A program made the translations under genes and the position numbers. The notes beneath the pieces are model-generated. The model saw only the letters and a program-made list of their open reading frames with translations. It was not told the origin of the DNA and made no database searches. Below are positions 47,690 through 59,230 of a stretch of DNA of 64,000 bases, in pieces (position 1 is the stretch's first letter; the number at the start of each line of letters is the position of its first letter). Source of the stretch: Schistocephalus solidus (Eukaryota; Platyhelminthes; Cestoda; Diphyllobothriidea; Diphyllobothriidae); the NCBI GenBank assembly GCA_017591395.1, contig WEDG01011442.1, forward strand, positions 50,918-114,917, written 5' to 3'.

Positions 47690-50660
47690 TGTTCTGCAAG
47701 GCCTGTAACCAACACCCAGTTCTCATAGATGGCTCTCAGAACCTCGGCTCGGCCTAGCGGCCACACTGCGATAACCACCCTGACCAGTGGGCTTAACCAG
47801 GCCAAGGCATTCTATGTGTGCGTATCTCCACATCTAACCCCTTGCCCCCGTCGTCCACTTCGAAAAATTCTTACAGAAAGGACGATATACAATCCCACAG
47901 ACGATCTGGGTTAATTCTAGTCTTCCTCTGACTAAGCACAATAGTGACTCATATTAGAGTTCAGCCAACGCCTGGGATGTCTAAGCAACCCTGTTCAAGC
48001 ACAGCGCTGTTTAACGTTTAGTGAGGAAAAAGTATATAAGTGCCATAAACAGGCGCTGGGTCCACCTCATCTACAACTAAACTGTGCCTCGTAGATGCAA
48101 AACTCGCAGTTGCAACACCCTGAGAAACCAATCCCGCACCCCACAAACTGTTGCCCACTATGGTGGCCTGGACGATTCGTTCTCTTTTAGACCATCCGAG
48201 AGGCAACCAGCGAGAAAGGAGGACAGTGTTGGTCTCTCGAGGACTGACATGCTACAAGGTGGACATCACTGCCCTCAGCGAGATCTGATTCTCTGAACAG
48301 GGACAGCTGGAGGAGGTGGGTGCTGGTTATATCTTCTGGGTTAACCGCCCAAAGACAGAGCCACGCGACACTAGCGTTGCCTTTGCCACCTGGAACGACA
48401 TCATAGGGCACCTGTCTTGTTTGTTTGTATTAACGACCGTCTCGTGACCCTGTGCCTGCCCCTTTCGGGAACGAAATTCGTCACTGTAATTATCGCTACA
48501 TCCCTCCCTCCACCCTAAGTGATCAGCCCCGACAAGATAATGAAACAGTCCTACAGAAACCTGCTCGCCATCCTGGCGATTGTGCCTAATGCGCTGCTTG
48601 TCCTTTGTGACTTCAGTGCCTGCATAGGAACAGGCAACGCTGCCTGGAAAGGAGTGCTGGATCGCCACTGGATCGGTGCCTTTCAGGATAACAGCTTCGT
48701 CCTGCGAACCGATGCAGAACGCCGCCTCCTCGTCACCGGTACCTTCTTCTGACAACGTGGACGCACCCCCCCACTAGCGGTTCCGGGGCCTGGTGGACTG
48801 CGTTCCCTTCCGGAGCCGACACCACAACGACGTGCTGATAACAGAGGCGATCTGCGATGCAACGGCTTGACGGATCACCAACTCGTCATCTTCGGAATGA
48901 GATTGTGAATCCAACCTCGCAGGAGACCACAAGGTAAGTGACCGCCAGGTAAGTTAAATATCGTTCTGGTAAAGGTGTGTAGTGAAATAAAGGCGTTTTA
49001 TTTTAGTGTGCTAAAATACTCCCGTTAAATGCGCTACACAATTAACTTACAAGTAAGCATCAATTTTCCTCCTCGTAACCGATTATTTCCTTCTCATTTT
49101 ACTGGCGTGTATAGCTTGTGGATGTTTATCGCTTGCGTACAAGAACAGACCGAGTGCCTCCAAACAGTGTTTGATCGGTACTTAGATTTCATTACTTATT
49201 TACTCCATCACCTGGACGAAATTCCAGCTCCGAAAGAAAACGCCACCATGGGGCCTATTGCAGAACACGATCCATTCCACTTCAATGGATATTTTTGTTC
49301 ACGCACGCCATCAATAACAGGACTGTCTCGATAACAATGACGAAGAAATATGCTATATGCTTTTAGATAATAATAAACTGCACACAGCCTACCTCAACCA
49401 CGGGACTGATTCAAACAAGCCCCATAGAAACGAAAAGCAGAGTTCCAGAAAGCAGTTCAGAAGAGGAAGATGCTGCTGAGAACAAGAACTTTATTGGCCT
49501 GACGTATGGGATTCTTAACGCCGGAAATGCAGAATTTCGGAAGGGGCCGCAAGATTGAGGAACTACAAGACCATGCGAACCGCAGGAACATTCAAATTTT
49601 TCACCAGCTACGCGGTCGACGACTGCCGCATCGAACAAACCGCGCTGCTGCTCAGTTGCGATGGAACAAAACTCCGTACAGAAAGAATTACAATTTCCTA
49701 AGCATTGGGTTGCACTTTTCAGAACATTCTTCGATCGATCATCTCTGCTTTCTGTCAACGCCATCTACCAGCTCCCACAAATGGGAACCAAATTGATTTG
49801 TACCACTTGCTTTCCCTCTCAGAAAGCTTCGAAGGCGTACGCAAACCCACCATCTGGAAAGCACCGGGACCCCACGCAATCCCAGCCGAACTCTATGAGC
49901 ACGCCGGCCCTCGACTGATGGCCAACTTAACATCGCTGTTTCAGACATGGCGGCAAGAACAAGTCTCTCAGGGTATAAAGGACGCCACCACGCATAGGTA
50001 AACGTCAACCCACAGGAAAATCTCGTTGCTCATCATTGCCGCGAAGATCTTCGCCCTTTTCCTTCCTAATCGTCTCACCGGCCATCTGGAACAGGGACTC
50101 CTCCAGGAAAGCCAATGTGGCTTTCGATGGAACCGCATCGCCGCCGACGTCTTGTTTTCGGTCCGATACGTGCTCTGAAAGTTCCGAGAAATGCACATCA
50201 ATCTCTGAACGGCCTTCATGGATCTGGTGAAAACCTTAGACACTATGAACCGCAAGGGATTCGTGACGATAATGTTTGAATTTGGATGCCGGAGCGCTTC
50301 AATTTTTAAAGTGCGATATCTCCACGACTTGATGATGATGCATGTCTCGAACAATAGAGCTGATGAATGCCTACTGTGAGCAGCGCCCTGGCAGCAACAT
50401 CGTCTACCGGACAGACTACCAACTTCTCAATATTTAAACGAATGCGAACACCCACGCACACATCAAAGGCCAATGCTCACGACCATTTTGAACGACTATC
50501 CACTGAATTGCATGATAAAAGCAACTATGCAATAATTATGGGTCTCCTCGCCTCCTGGTGCACCAACGTCGGATTGGTTATTCACAAGGAGAAGATTTTG
50601 TTTATGCACTAACTCGCGATAGTAAACCACATGACAAGGAGCAAACTGGATGTAACTTGA
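47690..50660 (+). mobile_element. Family A non-LTR retrotransposon, copy A2
   Basis: On +, the leader is at 47690-48080, then the endonuclease at 48160-48760 (reads through a damaged WTIRSLLDHPRGN-type motif, VGAGYIFWVN, CDFSACIGTGNAAW, RTDAERRLL, where LCDF-A keeps the GDFNA-type motif). An unrelated or eroded 48950-49400 follows, then the RT at 49740-50600: IWKAPGPHAIPAELYEHAGPRLMANLTS (in parts), HLEQGLLQESQCGFRW, AAKIFALFLPNRL and, near the end, WCTNVGLVIHKEK. The FADD segment is not identifiable. Stops and frameshifts are frequent. Homology ends at about 50640, where the ACT tract begins; the post-RT and zinc-finger parts are missing. Confidence 0.75.
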
Positions 50661-50684
50661 ATCACATCGGTGGGACCATTCTTA

Positions 50685-51203
50685 CTACCAGTACTACTAC
50701 TACTACTACTAATTCTACTGCTACTATTAATACTAACACTACTCCAACTAATAATAATGCTACTGCTACTATTACTACTGCGTCTACTTCTGATACTACT
50801 ACTGCTGCTGCTACTACTACTACTACTATTACTACTAACACTACTACTACTAATAATAATGCTACTGCTACTCTTACTACTGCGTCTACTACTTCTGTTA
50901 GTACTTTTACTGCAGTTACTACACCTATTACTACTACTATTAGTATTACTACTACTACTACTGCGTCTACTTCCTCTACCACAAATACTACTGCTACTGC
51001 TATTACTACTATACCTTATGCATCTTCTACAACTACTACTACTATTAATTCTTCGAATACTCCTATTACTACTACTACTTCTACTATTAATACCACTACT
51101 TTTATTACTACTCCGTCTACTACTAATACTACTACTACCACCACTACTACTACTGCGTCTACTTCTAACACTACTACTACTAATACTACTACAACTACTA
51201 CTT

Positions 51204-51260
<57 letters not shown>

Positions 51261-51363
51261 TTACTGTTGCTGCTGCAGATTTTTCGACAACCAATACTGC
51301 TAGGAATTCTACTACTGCTTTTAATTATGCCACTAATACTATTACAACTACTAAGCCAAGGTA
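50685..51363 (+). repeat. Long degenerate ACT/TAC microsatellite
   Basis: About 680 bases built from ACT units with interspersed variants (ATT, GCT, AAT, TCT); the purest part is about 51205-51260. Because the unit is three bases and lacks stops in most frames it produces long false frames: poly-Thr and poly-Leu on +, poly-Ser and poly-Val on -. None is a credible protein. It starts where A2 homology ends. Confidence 0.95.
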
Positions 51364-52709
51364 ATAAAAACCACCAGACCAGAACGCTTACTGGAACTCT
51401 GTGCAAACATCGGATAAACGATAAGAAACTAAGAACACTAGCACATATGCGACAACCCGGAACCTTACTAACCAGAAGGCTTCATATGGACACACGATGA
51501 TTAAACCATAGCATACAATATCACGAGCGCAAGCGAGTGAGATGGTGGAAAGCAGCAGTTAATGATTAATGAGGATACTGGCTGAGAAGGAAACTAAAAG
51601 ACCTAAAACTCTGATCGCACATCGAGAAAAACCAAAAACACGTGGGTCACAAAGGGTAAGCAAGTTAATCCGTAATCCCAACCATCCTAAGAATAAACCC
51701 TGCAAGGAATACCAACCAACGTAATAGTCCCTCTTAGACTCATCCCAATTGAACGTCTGTTAGACGTCTAACAAAACAATTAAAGTAGGCAACATAGGTG
51801 AGCAAAACGAACGAACGACCTAACATAATGGAAGGTATTTAGAGGACAACTGCGCAGATTAAACGTATTAAAAAGGAATAACCTGCGAAAACCAGATGTT
51901 AACGCGTTACCGAACTAAAAACGCCAGCGCATTCAGGATTCATAAGCACATGAAACCCGCAAACCACTTTAATGAATTCCCCATAACCCCCCCCATTAGG
52001 AATAAAAAGAACAGCTACACCAACCCTAACCGCTGTGCATTCCCGTTTTCCAAACACCAACGTTCGCAAAAGCACTTGAACCTAACCGAATGCCTCCGAA
52101 CGCATGATTGAGCACAGAAGGGGGCAGAAGCACCCCGGTTTCCAAAACCGTACACCCGTACTAGAGCAATGGCCTACGCAGGCCCATCCTAATCAAGGGC
52201 TGTGCAGCCCAGAACGCCACCAACTGTTGAAGGGGGGGACGAGGGGGGGGATCCCAGCCGAAATTGCATAACCAAGGAAGCCCACATAGACATTCTAATA
52301 TGGAGAAATGGCTTACCGGGCAGACCACACGTACGCACCGGAATCCAAAACAAGAGCTGCACAAACCCTACCCCCAATCCATGCCCATCCCCCAAACCAC
52401 AACACCGGCACAAAAGTTAAACCAAATGCCACCAAATACACGACTGCATGACACCCCTACCGAAACATCAGCACGTGTCCTACCCCCAAACAATGCCCTG
52501 CTGCACACAAGACGGCCTTATGCAGAGGGAACCTCCTTTCCAACGAACGCGTTTCTAGCAGAATATAGGGCAACGAATGCCAAACGAAAAACTAGACAGA
52601 ATATTTAACAGCGGTCCCACGATAAATCTGGTGATCTTTAGCTGTACAAGACAACCTACTGTACGATTTTAAGTAGCAAAATAATAGCATTTATTCTGGG
52701 ACCCAGGCT
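51364..52709. other. No gene recognised
   Basis: A-rich sequence without family motifs. 51758-51773 is a perfect 16-bp palindrome (TGTTAGACGTCTAACA). G and C runs at about 51986 and 52230-52252 stand out. Frames at 52264-52608 (+) and 52161-52413 (-) are compositional. Confidence 0.4.
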
Positions 52710-52850
52710 ATTGTGCCTCCACCCGCAAGGCTACTATCTTTTAAAACTAATTCACGCGCAAGTCACCATCCCTGCACCACCCTTCCGTGGAGCATACGGT
52801 GGACATCATCGGACTACGACGGTTGAACTGTCGGTTAACGAACTGGAATA
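52710..52850 (+). repeat. Dispersed repeat S, copy S3
   Basis: Shares CGCAAGGCTACTA, TTCACGCGCAAGTCACCATC and GGAGCATACGGTGGAC with the other S copies; its 5' part is missing. Confidence 0.75.
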
Positions 52851-52869
52851 CCCGTATTTCACGCAAATT

Positions 52870-53560
52870 AAAAGCGGCGGTTCGGGTCCCAGCTGAGTGG
52901 AAGGGCTAAAAGACCGCATTATAAAGGAATCATTACAGACTAACCCTTCATACTCTGAGAAGGACCGAGTTATCCAGTCAATAGATAGTCTTCCAGTCCA
53001 CTGTCGGAGTCCGTCCGTTGTCTGATACGCGGATCGGGTTCAGTGACTTACAGAGATAGACTGCTCATCTGCGCGGGTCGAGTACACAACCTAGCCTCCT
53101 CCACACAACAAACAAGGATTTTATGCAACGTGAGTTGGCTGCTCCGACCTCGCAGCCCAGTCAACCAGTCGGCCACTTCACACAAACACACACACTTGGC
53201 ACGCTGTGAGGTTTGAGTAAGTCTTCGTTTGTCAACCATCCGAGCCACAGCTTTTAGCGCACCGTGTTACCTTCAAGAGGTTCGCATTGTCTATATGGAG
53301 GAAAATGCACTGAGAGTCGACCGCACTCTTTTCTCCTCTCCGTGCACAAACCGACTGTCTGAGCCGGTCAAACAATGTATTCGGAGATTGAGAGAGGTGG
53401 TTGACAGAGCTAATAACAACCCGTCTGCGCGTGCAACGCACGTAACCTGACCCCACACAACACACAAGGGGGATAACCATTCAGATCTCGCATGTGGCAG
53501 GGAGCCACATGGAGTAGCTGAAGAACACAGTTCCCACTTTAAATGAAACATGTTTGTTCG
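52870..53560 (+). repeat. U-type repeat sequence between S3 and A3
   Basis: 53140-53400 matches the unit beside A1: AACCATCCGAGCCACAGC, TTTTAGCGCACCGTG and the following stretch with TGGAGGAAAATGCACTGAG (A1 side: AGTGAGGAAATTGCGCTGAG). The arrangement S, then U, then the family A zinc-finger end is shared with 41.1-42.4 kb. Confidence 0.6.
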
Positions 53561-53639
53561 TGCCTGCAGTTTGTGATACCGGACGCGTTCATATGTGGCA
53601 ATGTGCCGATGGGGAAGTAGTTGTTAATGTGGGTTATTC

Positions 53640-56600
53640 TGCCGTAGTTAACCCCATCTTTTCATGGAGGCGTGCGTGACCGATGTGCTGTCTGAATTTG
53701 TGAATTCAACGGGGAAAGTTGAGGCGGTTGCGGTGGCTCTATGCTGGTGCTCCTGGCACTGGTTCTCCAGTCTCCATGTGAGGGATTCGCAAGTGACCGA
53801 CCAGGCCGATGCGTGATGTGTATGCGTGGTGGAAATGGGGCAGGATTGGTTGGAGGCTGTATAGTCAATTTCGTTGGTGGTCACATTGGTGGATGGGGAG
53901 TTTTATCGCTGTAGGTACGGGAGTTGTCAGCTACGCAGTAGGCTTGGCGTGTCGTTATTGTGGTATATTTCGCTTTAGTTGATGCGCATGTGACCATGTG
54001 ATGACCGTGTGGTGAGTGCATATGCATGGGCAGAGCGTACGGTAAAGGTTGATGTGGCAAGTATGCTTTGAGGATCCTGGCACTAGTCTGCCAGTCACGG
54101 TGCGATTGGTTCGCAAATGACCGACTGGACTGATGCGTGAGGTGAATGTACGCTCTCAGTGAGGAAAGGTTGGGCTCGAGGCCTTATTGTTGGTGGTGGG
54201 GGCGATGGGAATATGAGTAGTAATTGATGGTCATCTGCACACGTACCGCCTCTGGTCTTCTTGAATCTGTCTTAATACCGGGCACAGGCGGATGAATAAA
54301 GAGAGAGTGTGGTAGGAGCAGCGCAAAGTCTACTATCACTTAAAGCTTATCCACGCGCAAGTCACCGTCCCTGCACTACCATACTGTGGAGCATACGATG
54401 GACCTGGTCGAAATCTGCACTTGTATTGTGGCTCGTTTGGTGGTCGTCGAAATCGATCTTTCCGGTAGTGGGAATCGGAGACACTGGTGGTGGTGTAGTG
54501 GCCCAACTCCGAAGGCATGTTGCAGCGCCGAACCTCTCGCGACTAATTTAAAGTACGTACCAGTGGCGGCCAACCCCGGCTGTCCTAATCGGTCAGTCAC
54601 CTTAAGGGCTGACTTACAAATGACATCAACACTGTCTCAGAGTTGGAGACGCCATCCTGGCGGTTCCGGGCCTGCCCACGTCCAGCTTCAAAACTTCTTC
54701 CAAACCCTTCTCCGATAGTTCTGTACAGAATACACTATGGTAAGTAGGTGCTAACCGATCGGTTACAGGGTTAATTTGTCCCAACTGGCGTCCCCGTTCT
54801 TCCCTTATGATACGGAACCGGACCAGAAGATCGCTGTGGCCAGGGTCTTCCCTAATAACTTAAGCTGCTGCGATAAAGGTGGCGGTTGTCGTTGTCGTAG
54901 CCAGGGTTCTGCCTAGCATAATGGAGTTGACAGTACTCCATGGCGGGTGGGCTTCAGGAGTGTTCTACCCGGCGGTAGGTGTGGTGGTTGCCGTGAATAC
55001 CATGGGGGTTGTTGAAGGTGTGACGATGCTATGGGTTCTGCAGTTGTGATTGCCTGGATTGTCGATGAGGCTGATTCATGCGGGGAATGTTCATTGGCAC
55101 CGGGCGCACGTTGGCAGGGGTTGGTTGTTTGCATTGTGAATTGTGATCCGCCCTTTTGGATTTGACATCGGCAAGCCGGTTTGCTTCCTAAATGGCTACG
55201 CTAGTCTGCACTGCTCTTCTCCATGACCAGGACTCCGGGTTCCACAGAGAGTGCTTCAGGGTGCCCTTGCAGCGTCGTTTTTTTCCTCCTCGATGGGCGA
55301 CCGGAGCGACGTCCCCGGAACAGAGTCATTTGGGTAATCGTTCGTCATCCATCCTCATGGGTTCGCCGCTCCGTCGCAATTGAATTTTCTTCCGCATGTT
55401 TGGGATGGTGAACATTCCGGTCTGCTCCAGTACTTCCGCGTCTGGATTTATCTCTCACCGCCTAAGCTTTAGTGTTCTGTGGAGACAACTGTGATGGAAG
55501 TTTTTAACTTTCCCAGCTTGGTTGTAGTAGACGGTTGAGGTCTTCGCTATATATTGACATGTTGTCAAGACGACGACCTTGTTTGATGTTTGATGTTCAG
55601 ACGAAGGCAGTGGCGATTCAACACACAGGTTTGCAGCCGATCGAAGGCCTGGCTTGCTTGGGAGATCCGGTGCACAACTTCGTCAGTGACTTTTGTGCTG
55701 CGTGAGAGTTTGCTGCCCAGGTGCCGTTTAATTTGATTTGATTTGTATTCAGTGATAGGCAACGGTAGGTGCATGACCATCGTTTTTTTCCGTGTTGACT
55801 GTTAGTCCGAAGTTGACGCAGCTGGCGGCGGAAAGGTCCATGCTCCTTTGCATATCCTCTTCCGTCGCGGTGTTGAGTACGCAGTCATCCGCGAGGCGCA
55901 AGTCATGGACGGTAGCCTTGGATAAACGCGTTGGGGTCTGCGTGCGCCGGCTATTCTTGTCAAGCCTCAAGAGGCTCATTACGGTGCGCGTCCATCAGCA
56001 TGGCAGAGAAAACGAGACTGAAGTGGGTGAGAGTGCGTGCACAGACTGCCTCACCCACCTGGGCGCTGTGAAAGCTTCCGATACTGGCCGATTTTCCGTG
56101 AGACGCTCCATTATCCCGTCGTATGGCTAACGCACCATTTGCCTGAACTGTTAAGGACAGCCGGATTTCTGCATGATTCTACACAATCCGTTGTGATTCA
56201 CCGTGTCAACTGTTTTCGTCAGATCTATGAAGGTCTTATAGAGGTGGGTTTGCATCTTCTAACACCTCTTGCAGTTGACTGGCGAGTGGTAAAAGTCATG
56301 TCGGTTGTCCGGCGGTGTACTCGGAAGCCACATTAGCTTTCCGCGAGCAGGCCTTCTTCTAGGTGGCTGTTAAGACGAGTAAGAAGAATGCGACTAAAGA
56401 TCTTCTAGACGATCTGTAGTAGCGAGATGCCTCCGTGGGTATCGCACAGTTGCCGGTTCTCTTTCTGCTTACAGAGATGGACGATAGTCACGTTCTTGAA
56501 ATGCTGACGATATTTTCCGTGGCAACACATCACCTGAAATATCGATTTCAGTTTCTCCACCAGCCAGTTTCTCCACCACCGGAATCTCGTCTGATACCGA

Positions 56601-56705
56601 TGCCCTCCCACAGGAATATTGTTGCAAGTCTCGAATAGTTTCTTACAGGGAAGGAGGGATACCAAGGCCATTATTTGTGTATACTTGGGGCTGCTGGCGG
56701 GGCTC
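53640..56705 (-). mobile_element. Family A non-LTR retrotransposon, copy A3, interrupted
   Basis: Read on the - strand. RT start at 56671-56405 (VTIVHLCKQKENRQLCDTHGG, i.e. the KDATIVHLYKRKGN block). RT core at 55979-55749 (SKATVHDLRLADDCVLNTA with LADD at the catalytic box, then EEDMQRSMDL and FGLTVNTEK). Post-RT region at 55780-55250 (TDEVVHRISQASQAFDRLQ). Zinc-finger end at 54200-53640 (ASAWSVTCESLTWRLENQCQEHQ in the shifted frame used also in A1). Repeat S4 and about 470 further bases (54245-54900) separate the first finger region from the last ones. The endonuclease is absent, so the copy is 5'-truncated near 56705. Stops and frameshifts throughout. Confidence 0.8.
54245..54425 (+). repeat. 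Dispersed repeat S, copy S4, within A3
   Basis: Contains GGTCTTCTTGAATCTGTCTT, GCAGCGCAAAGTCTACTATC, CCACGCGCAAGTCACCGTCC and GGAGCATACGATGGACC. It lies between two parts of the A3 zinc-finger region, so it probably inserted there. Confidence 0.75.
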
Positions 56706-56839
56706 GAAGACTGAGCCTCAGGACAGAGCTGTACCGTGGACGCTGTAACGTATAAAAGGGCTGTAACGTGGACGTTAGTCCAAGTTTATGGTCCAAGTTG
56801 TTTCTTACGTACTTGAACTTGTTACGGCTACGATCATGC

Positions 56840-59230
56840 CTGATCTAGCTGGCCTCTATGCTGTCACGGATTGTACCTTTCCACACATAGTGATCCATGA
56901 CAGCAGACCAGGACAGTTCAATCCATTCTCTTCTCTAACGACAGAGGCCGAATACCGAAGGTCCAAGGACCACTTCCATGTCTTGACAAACTGCGTCGAG
57001 CCAGGTTTTGAGCTGACCCCCTCTTAGGAGCCTCCGACTGGGTAGCGGTGTCGGATCGATGGCAGTAACAATGAGCTCCCGAGGTGAGCGACGAGGAAAA
57101 TGCTAAAATCGCCTCAATCTTATTTCTTGGATTGCTTGGGATATCCTTGCGATGTTGTCACAGCGAGTGTGGACTGTCTCATTTGAGACGAAATCGGCGC
57201 AATTCACTCAAAGGATGGTCTTTAAGCAGTGATTTTCAAATAACTCCAGTTTTCGCTCATCCTCCCCGCATTCACAGCCATAGAAAAGGACAAACTGGAC
57301 TGATTTAGAGTAAACGCACACCTTCGTGGCAATTGAGATGTCGCGTCAGATCCAGAGGTACTTCCTAAAGCTCGAGAAAACCTGACGATTAGCATTGATC
57401 TGGGGACCATGACCTATTTGCGAGAGTGGAGTTCCTGAAACGCGTTAGCTGCTATTGTCTCGGATGATTGGTCGAGTGAGAATCCGAAACGTCAACCCAA
57501 TAAACTTCTTGTTTCAGGGGTCGCATCTTCTCCTCCTTAATTTTGTAATTGTGAAAACATCTGACATTGAGCAACTCAAAAATTACTGCACACCGACACC
57601 CAAATATCCAATTCACAATGGAAGATGAAATAAATAATCAACTTCTCTTCCTTTGTGTCCTTATGCGCCGGTGTGCAACAGGACTATTGCAGACTACAGT
57701 ATTCGGAAATGCCACCAGCAAAAATCAAATACTTCACTTCAACAGCAATCATCCTCCGTGTCAAAAAATTAGCTGCGTCCAGACTCTATTCTAAGGAATT
57801 GAAACAAATTGCAGCAGCCCCAGTCGACAAAAGAGCTGAACAAAAATGCCTTATTGACTTCTTCCGAGCTAACCAATACCCAAATCACTTGATCAAACAA
57901 CGCATGCGCCAAATGAAACAGACGACGACCAAACGATCAGTAACCCGAAGTCTGGAGGGCCATTAACTTCATAAAAGGTGTGTCTGAGGCAGTCTCACAA
58001 CCGTTACAACCCACCGGAGTAGGCACAGCCCATCGATCCCAGGTAAAAATCGGTCGTCGTGTGATTTAACCTAAGGACAAAACTGCTCCCAAACAAAACC
58101 TCTGCAGTTATCTATCGAATATGTCACAATGATGGAGACTGCAACTTCTAGTAGAAAATTGCTGATACGCTTACGTGAGCAAAAATTAGCGCCTTGGAGG
58201 CTAGATTCAAACTCACAACTTGCAACCTATACTGGCCATACTTTCGACATTCAAGGAGCGACCATCTTAGGCCTAGGCGCCTCAGAAGCGGAACGACTGA
58301 CGATCGAGGTATGGTATTCAGAAGCCGACTCTATAAACAAGCATCTAGATCTTACTTCAGCCTAGAAAGTCCTGCGTCATTTAATGCGGCTCTGCGACGA
58401 ACCAATCGGAAGAGAAGGCAGAATTATAAGCATCCTCCACCGAGGTGACGATGAGTAACCCCAGTGACCGCCAAGACACAAAAAAACCACCGAGGGGCAA
58501 AGCAGCAATTCAAAATTACGATCGATATTTGGCAGTCAGCGCTTTGACAATGAAGAGCTAGTCAAGCTCTTCGAAACGTTAGGAAGGATGAAAACATATT
58601 CTGGTTAGCGATTTCAATTTGGCAGAAAATTTCATCCTTACTCTTTCCGTTTAGCCACCTCAGCCTGAGGTATTTGAAACTGCCTACTTATTCAATTTGA
58701 CAGTCATAAAACTCGAAAGGTGCTTTCTCCTGGGCAGGGAAGCAGCTTGAAAACACTTTAATCTCGTCAGTGTTTGTGAGCAAACCGACCGATTTAACGA
58801 CCTCATTCAGCCATGAAACCAGACTATAGATCACCTAAGCTTGAAGCCAGTAAGCGATATCATAGAGTTAGCCGCAATCAGTCATTCGGCACTCGGATGC
58901 AAGCTCAACACTGTCATCTTCATGTAGGGTTCATTGCTTCGGACCAGCCTGGGACGTCTTCGTGGAATTAGACCAACCGTATGTCACGTGTTTCCGCACG
59001 TTCGGCGTAGTTTCTTACTTTTAGAACACCAAGCTTTCCTACTATCCTGGACCGTCTCAGTGAGGCTTTTGCGCGGTCGAAAAATCTACAAAATTGCCAG
59101 TACTTCTCGGAAGATGCCTTTTCCGCTGCAAGCGAGCGATCAAATGAATCGAGTAGCCGGACGGTCATCAGCATTCAGTACAAAATCTCGATATGAAACG
59201 AGGCACACTGTCAGGAAAACCATTTAACTT
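56840..59230 (-). mobile_element. RTE-like non-LTR retrotransposon (family D), split by P2
   Basis: The - strand upper part (about 58930-58601) has a decayed YADD region (LYDIAYWL), then SWLNEVVKSVGLLTN, EIKVFSSCFPAQEKAPF and DCQIE, GKSKDEIFCQIEIANQ. The lower part (57403-56840) resumes with NRQVFSSFRKYLWI, ISIATKVCVYSKSVQFVLFYGCE, ERKLELFENHCLKTIL and CDNIARISQAIQE, then the region after it (PTPLPSRRLLRGGQLKTWLD in the damaged frame, TIRDSIEAS near 56840). These are the consecutive blocks after the RT of RTE-like ORF proteins in flatworms (recalled). Sequence above 58930 up to 59230 is less clear. P2 sits between the two parts. The frame has many stops and is inactive. Confidence 0.75.
57404..58600 (+). 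mobile_element. Penelope-like retroelement P2, inserted into the RTE-like element
   Basis: Two + frames carry the body: TMEDEINNQLLFLCVLM (57615), RAEQKCLIDFFRANQYPNHL and MRQMKQTTTKRSVTRSLEGH (57835-57965), then the GIY-YIG entry CHNDGDCNF near 58120, then LDSNSQLATYTGHTF (58200) and SEAERLTIEVWYSEADSINKH (split from the rest; 58285-58345), matching the nuclease end of P1 (NRVSRELL-SWFPGMHSVNR). The RT palm is absent. Similar terminal sequences lie in direct orientation at 57465-57530 (AATCCGAAACGTCAACCCAA) and 58538-58590 (CTCTTCGAAACGTTAGGAAG). The flanks 57381-57403 and 58601-58622 are diverged copies of one target sequence. Broken by several stops. Confidence 0.8.

Noticed and set aside
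50558..51500. Frames of 265-276 codons with poly-Thr, poly-Leu or poly-Ser
   Set aside because: They are direct products of the ACT trinucleotide repeat; long frames appear on both strands at once.
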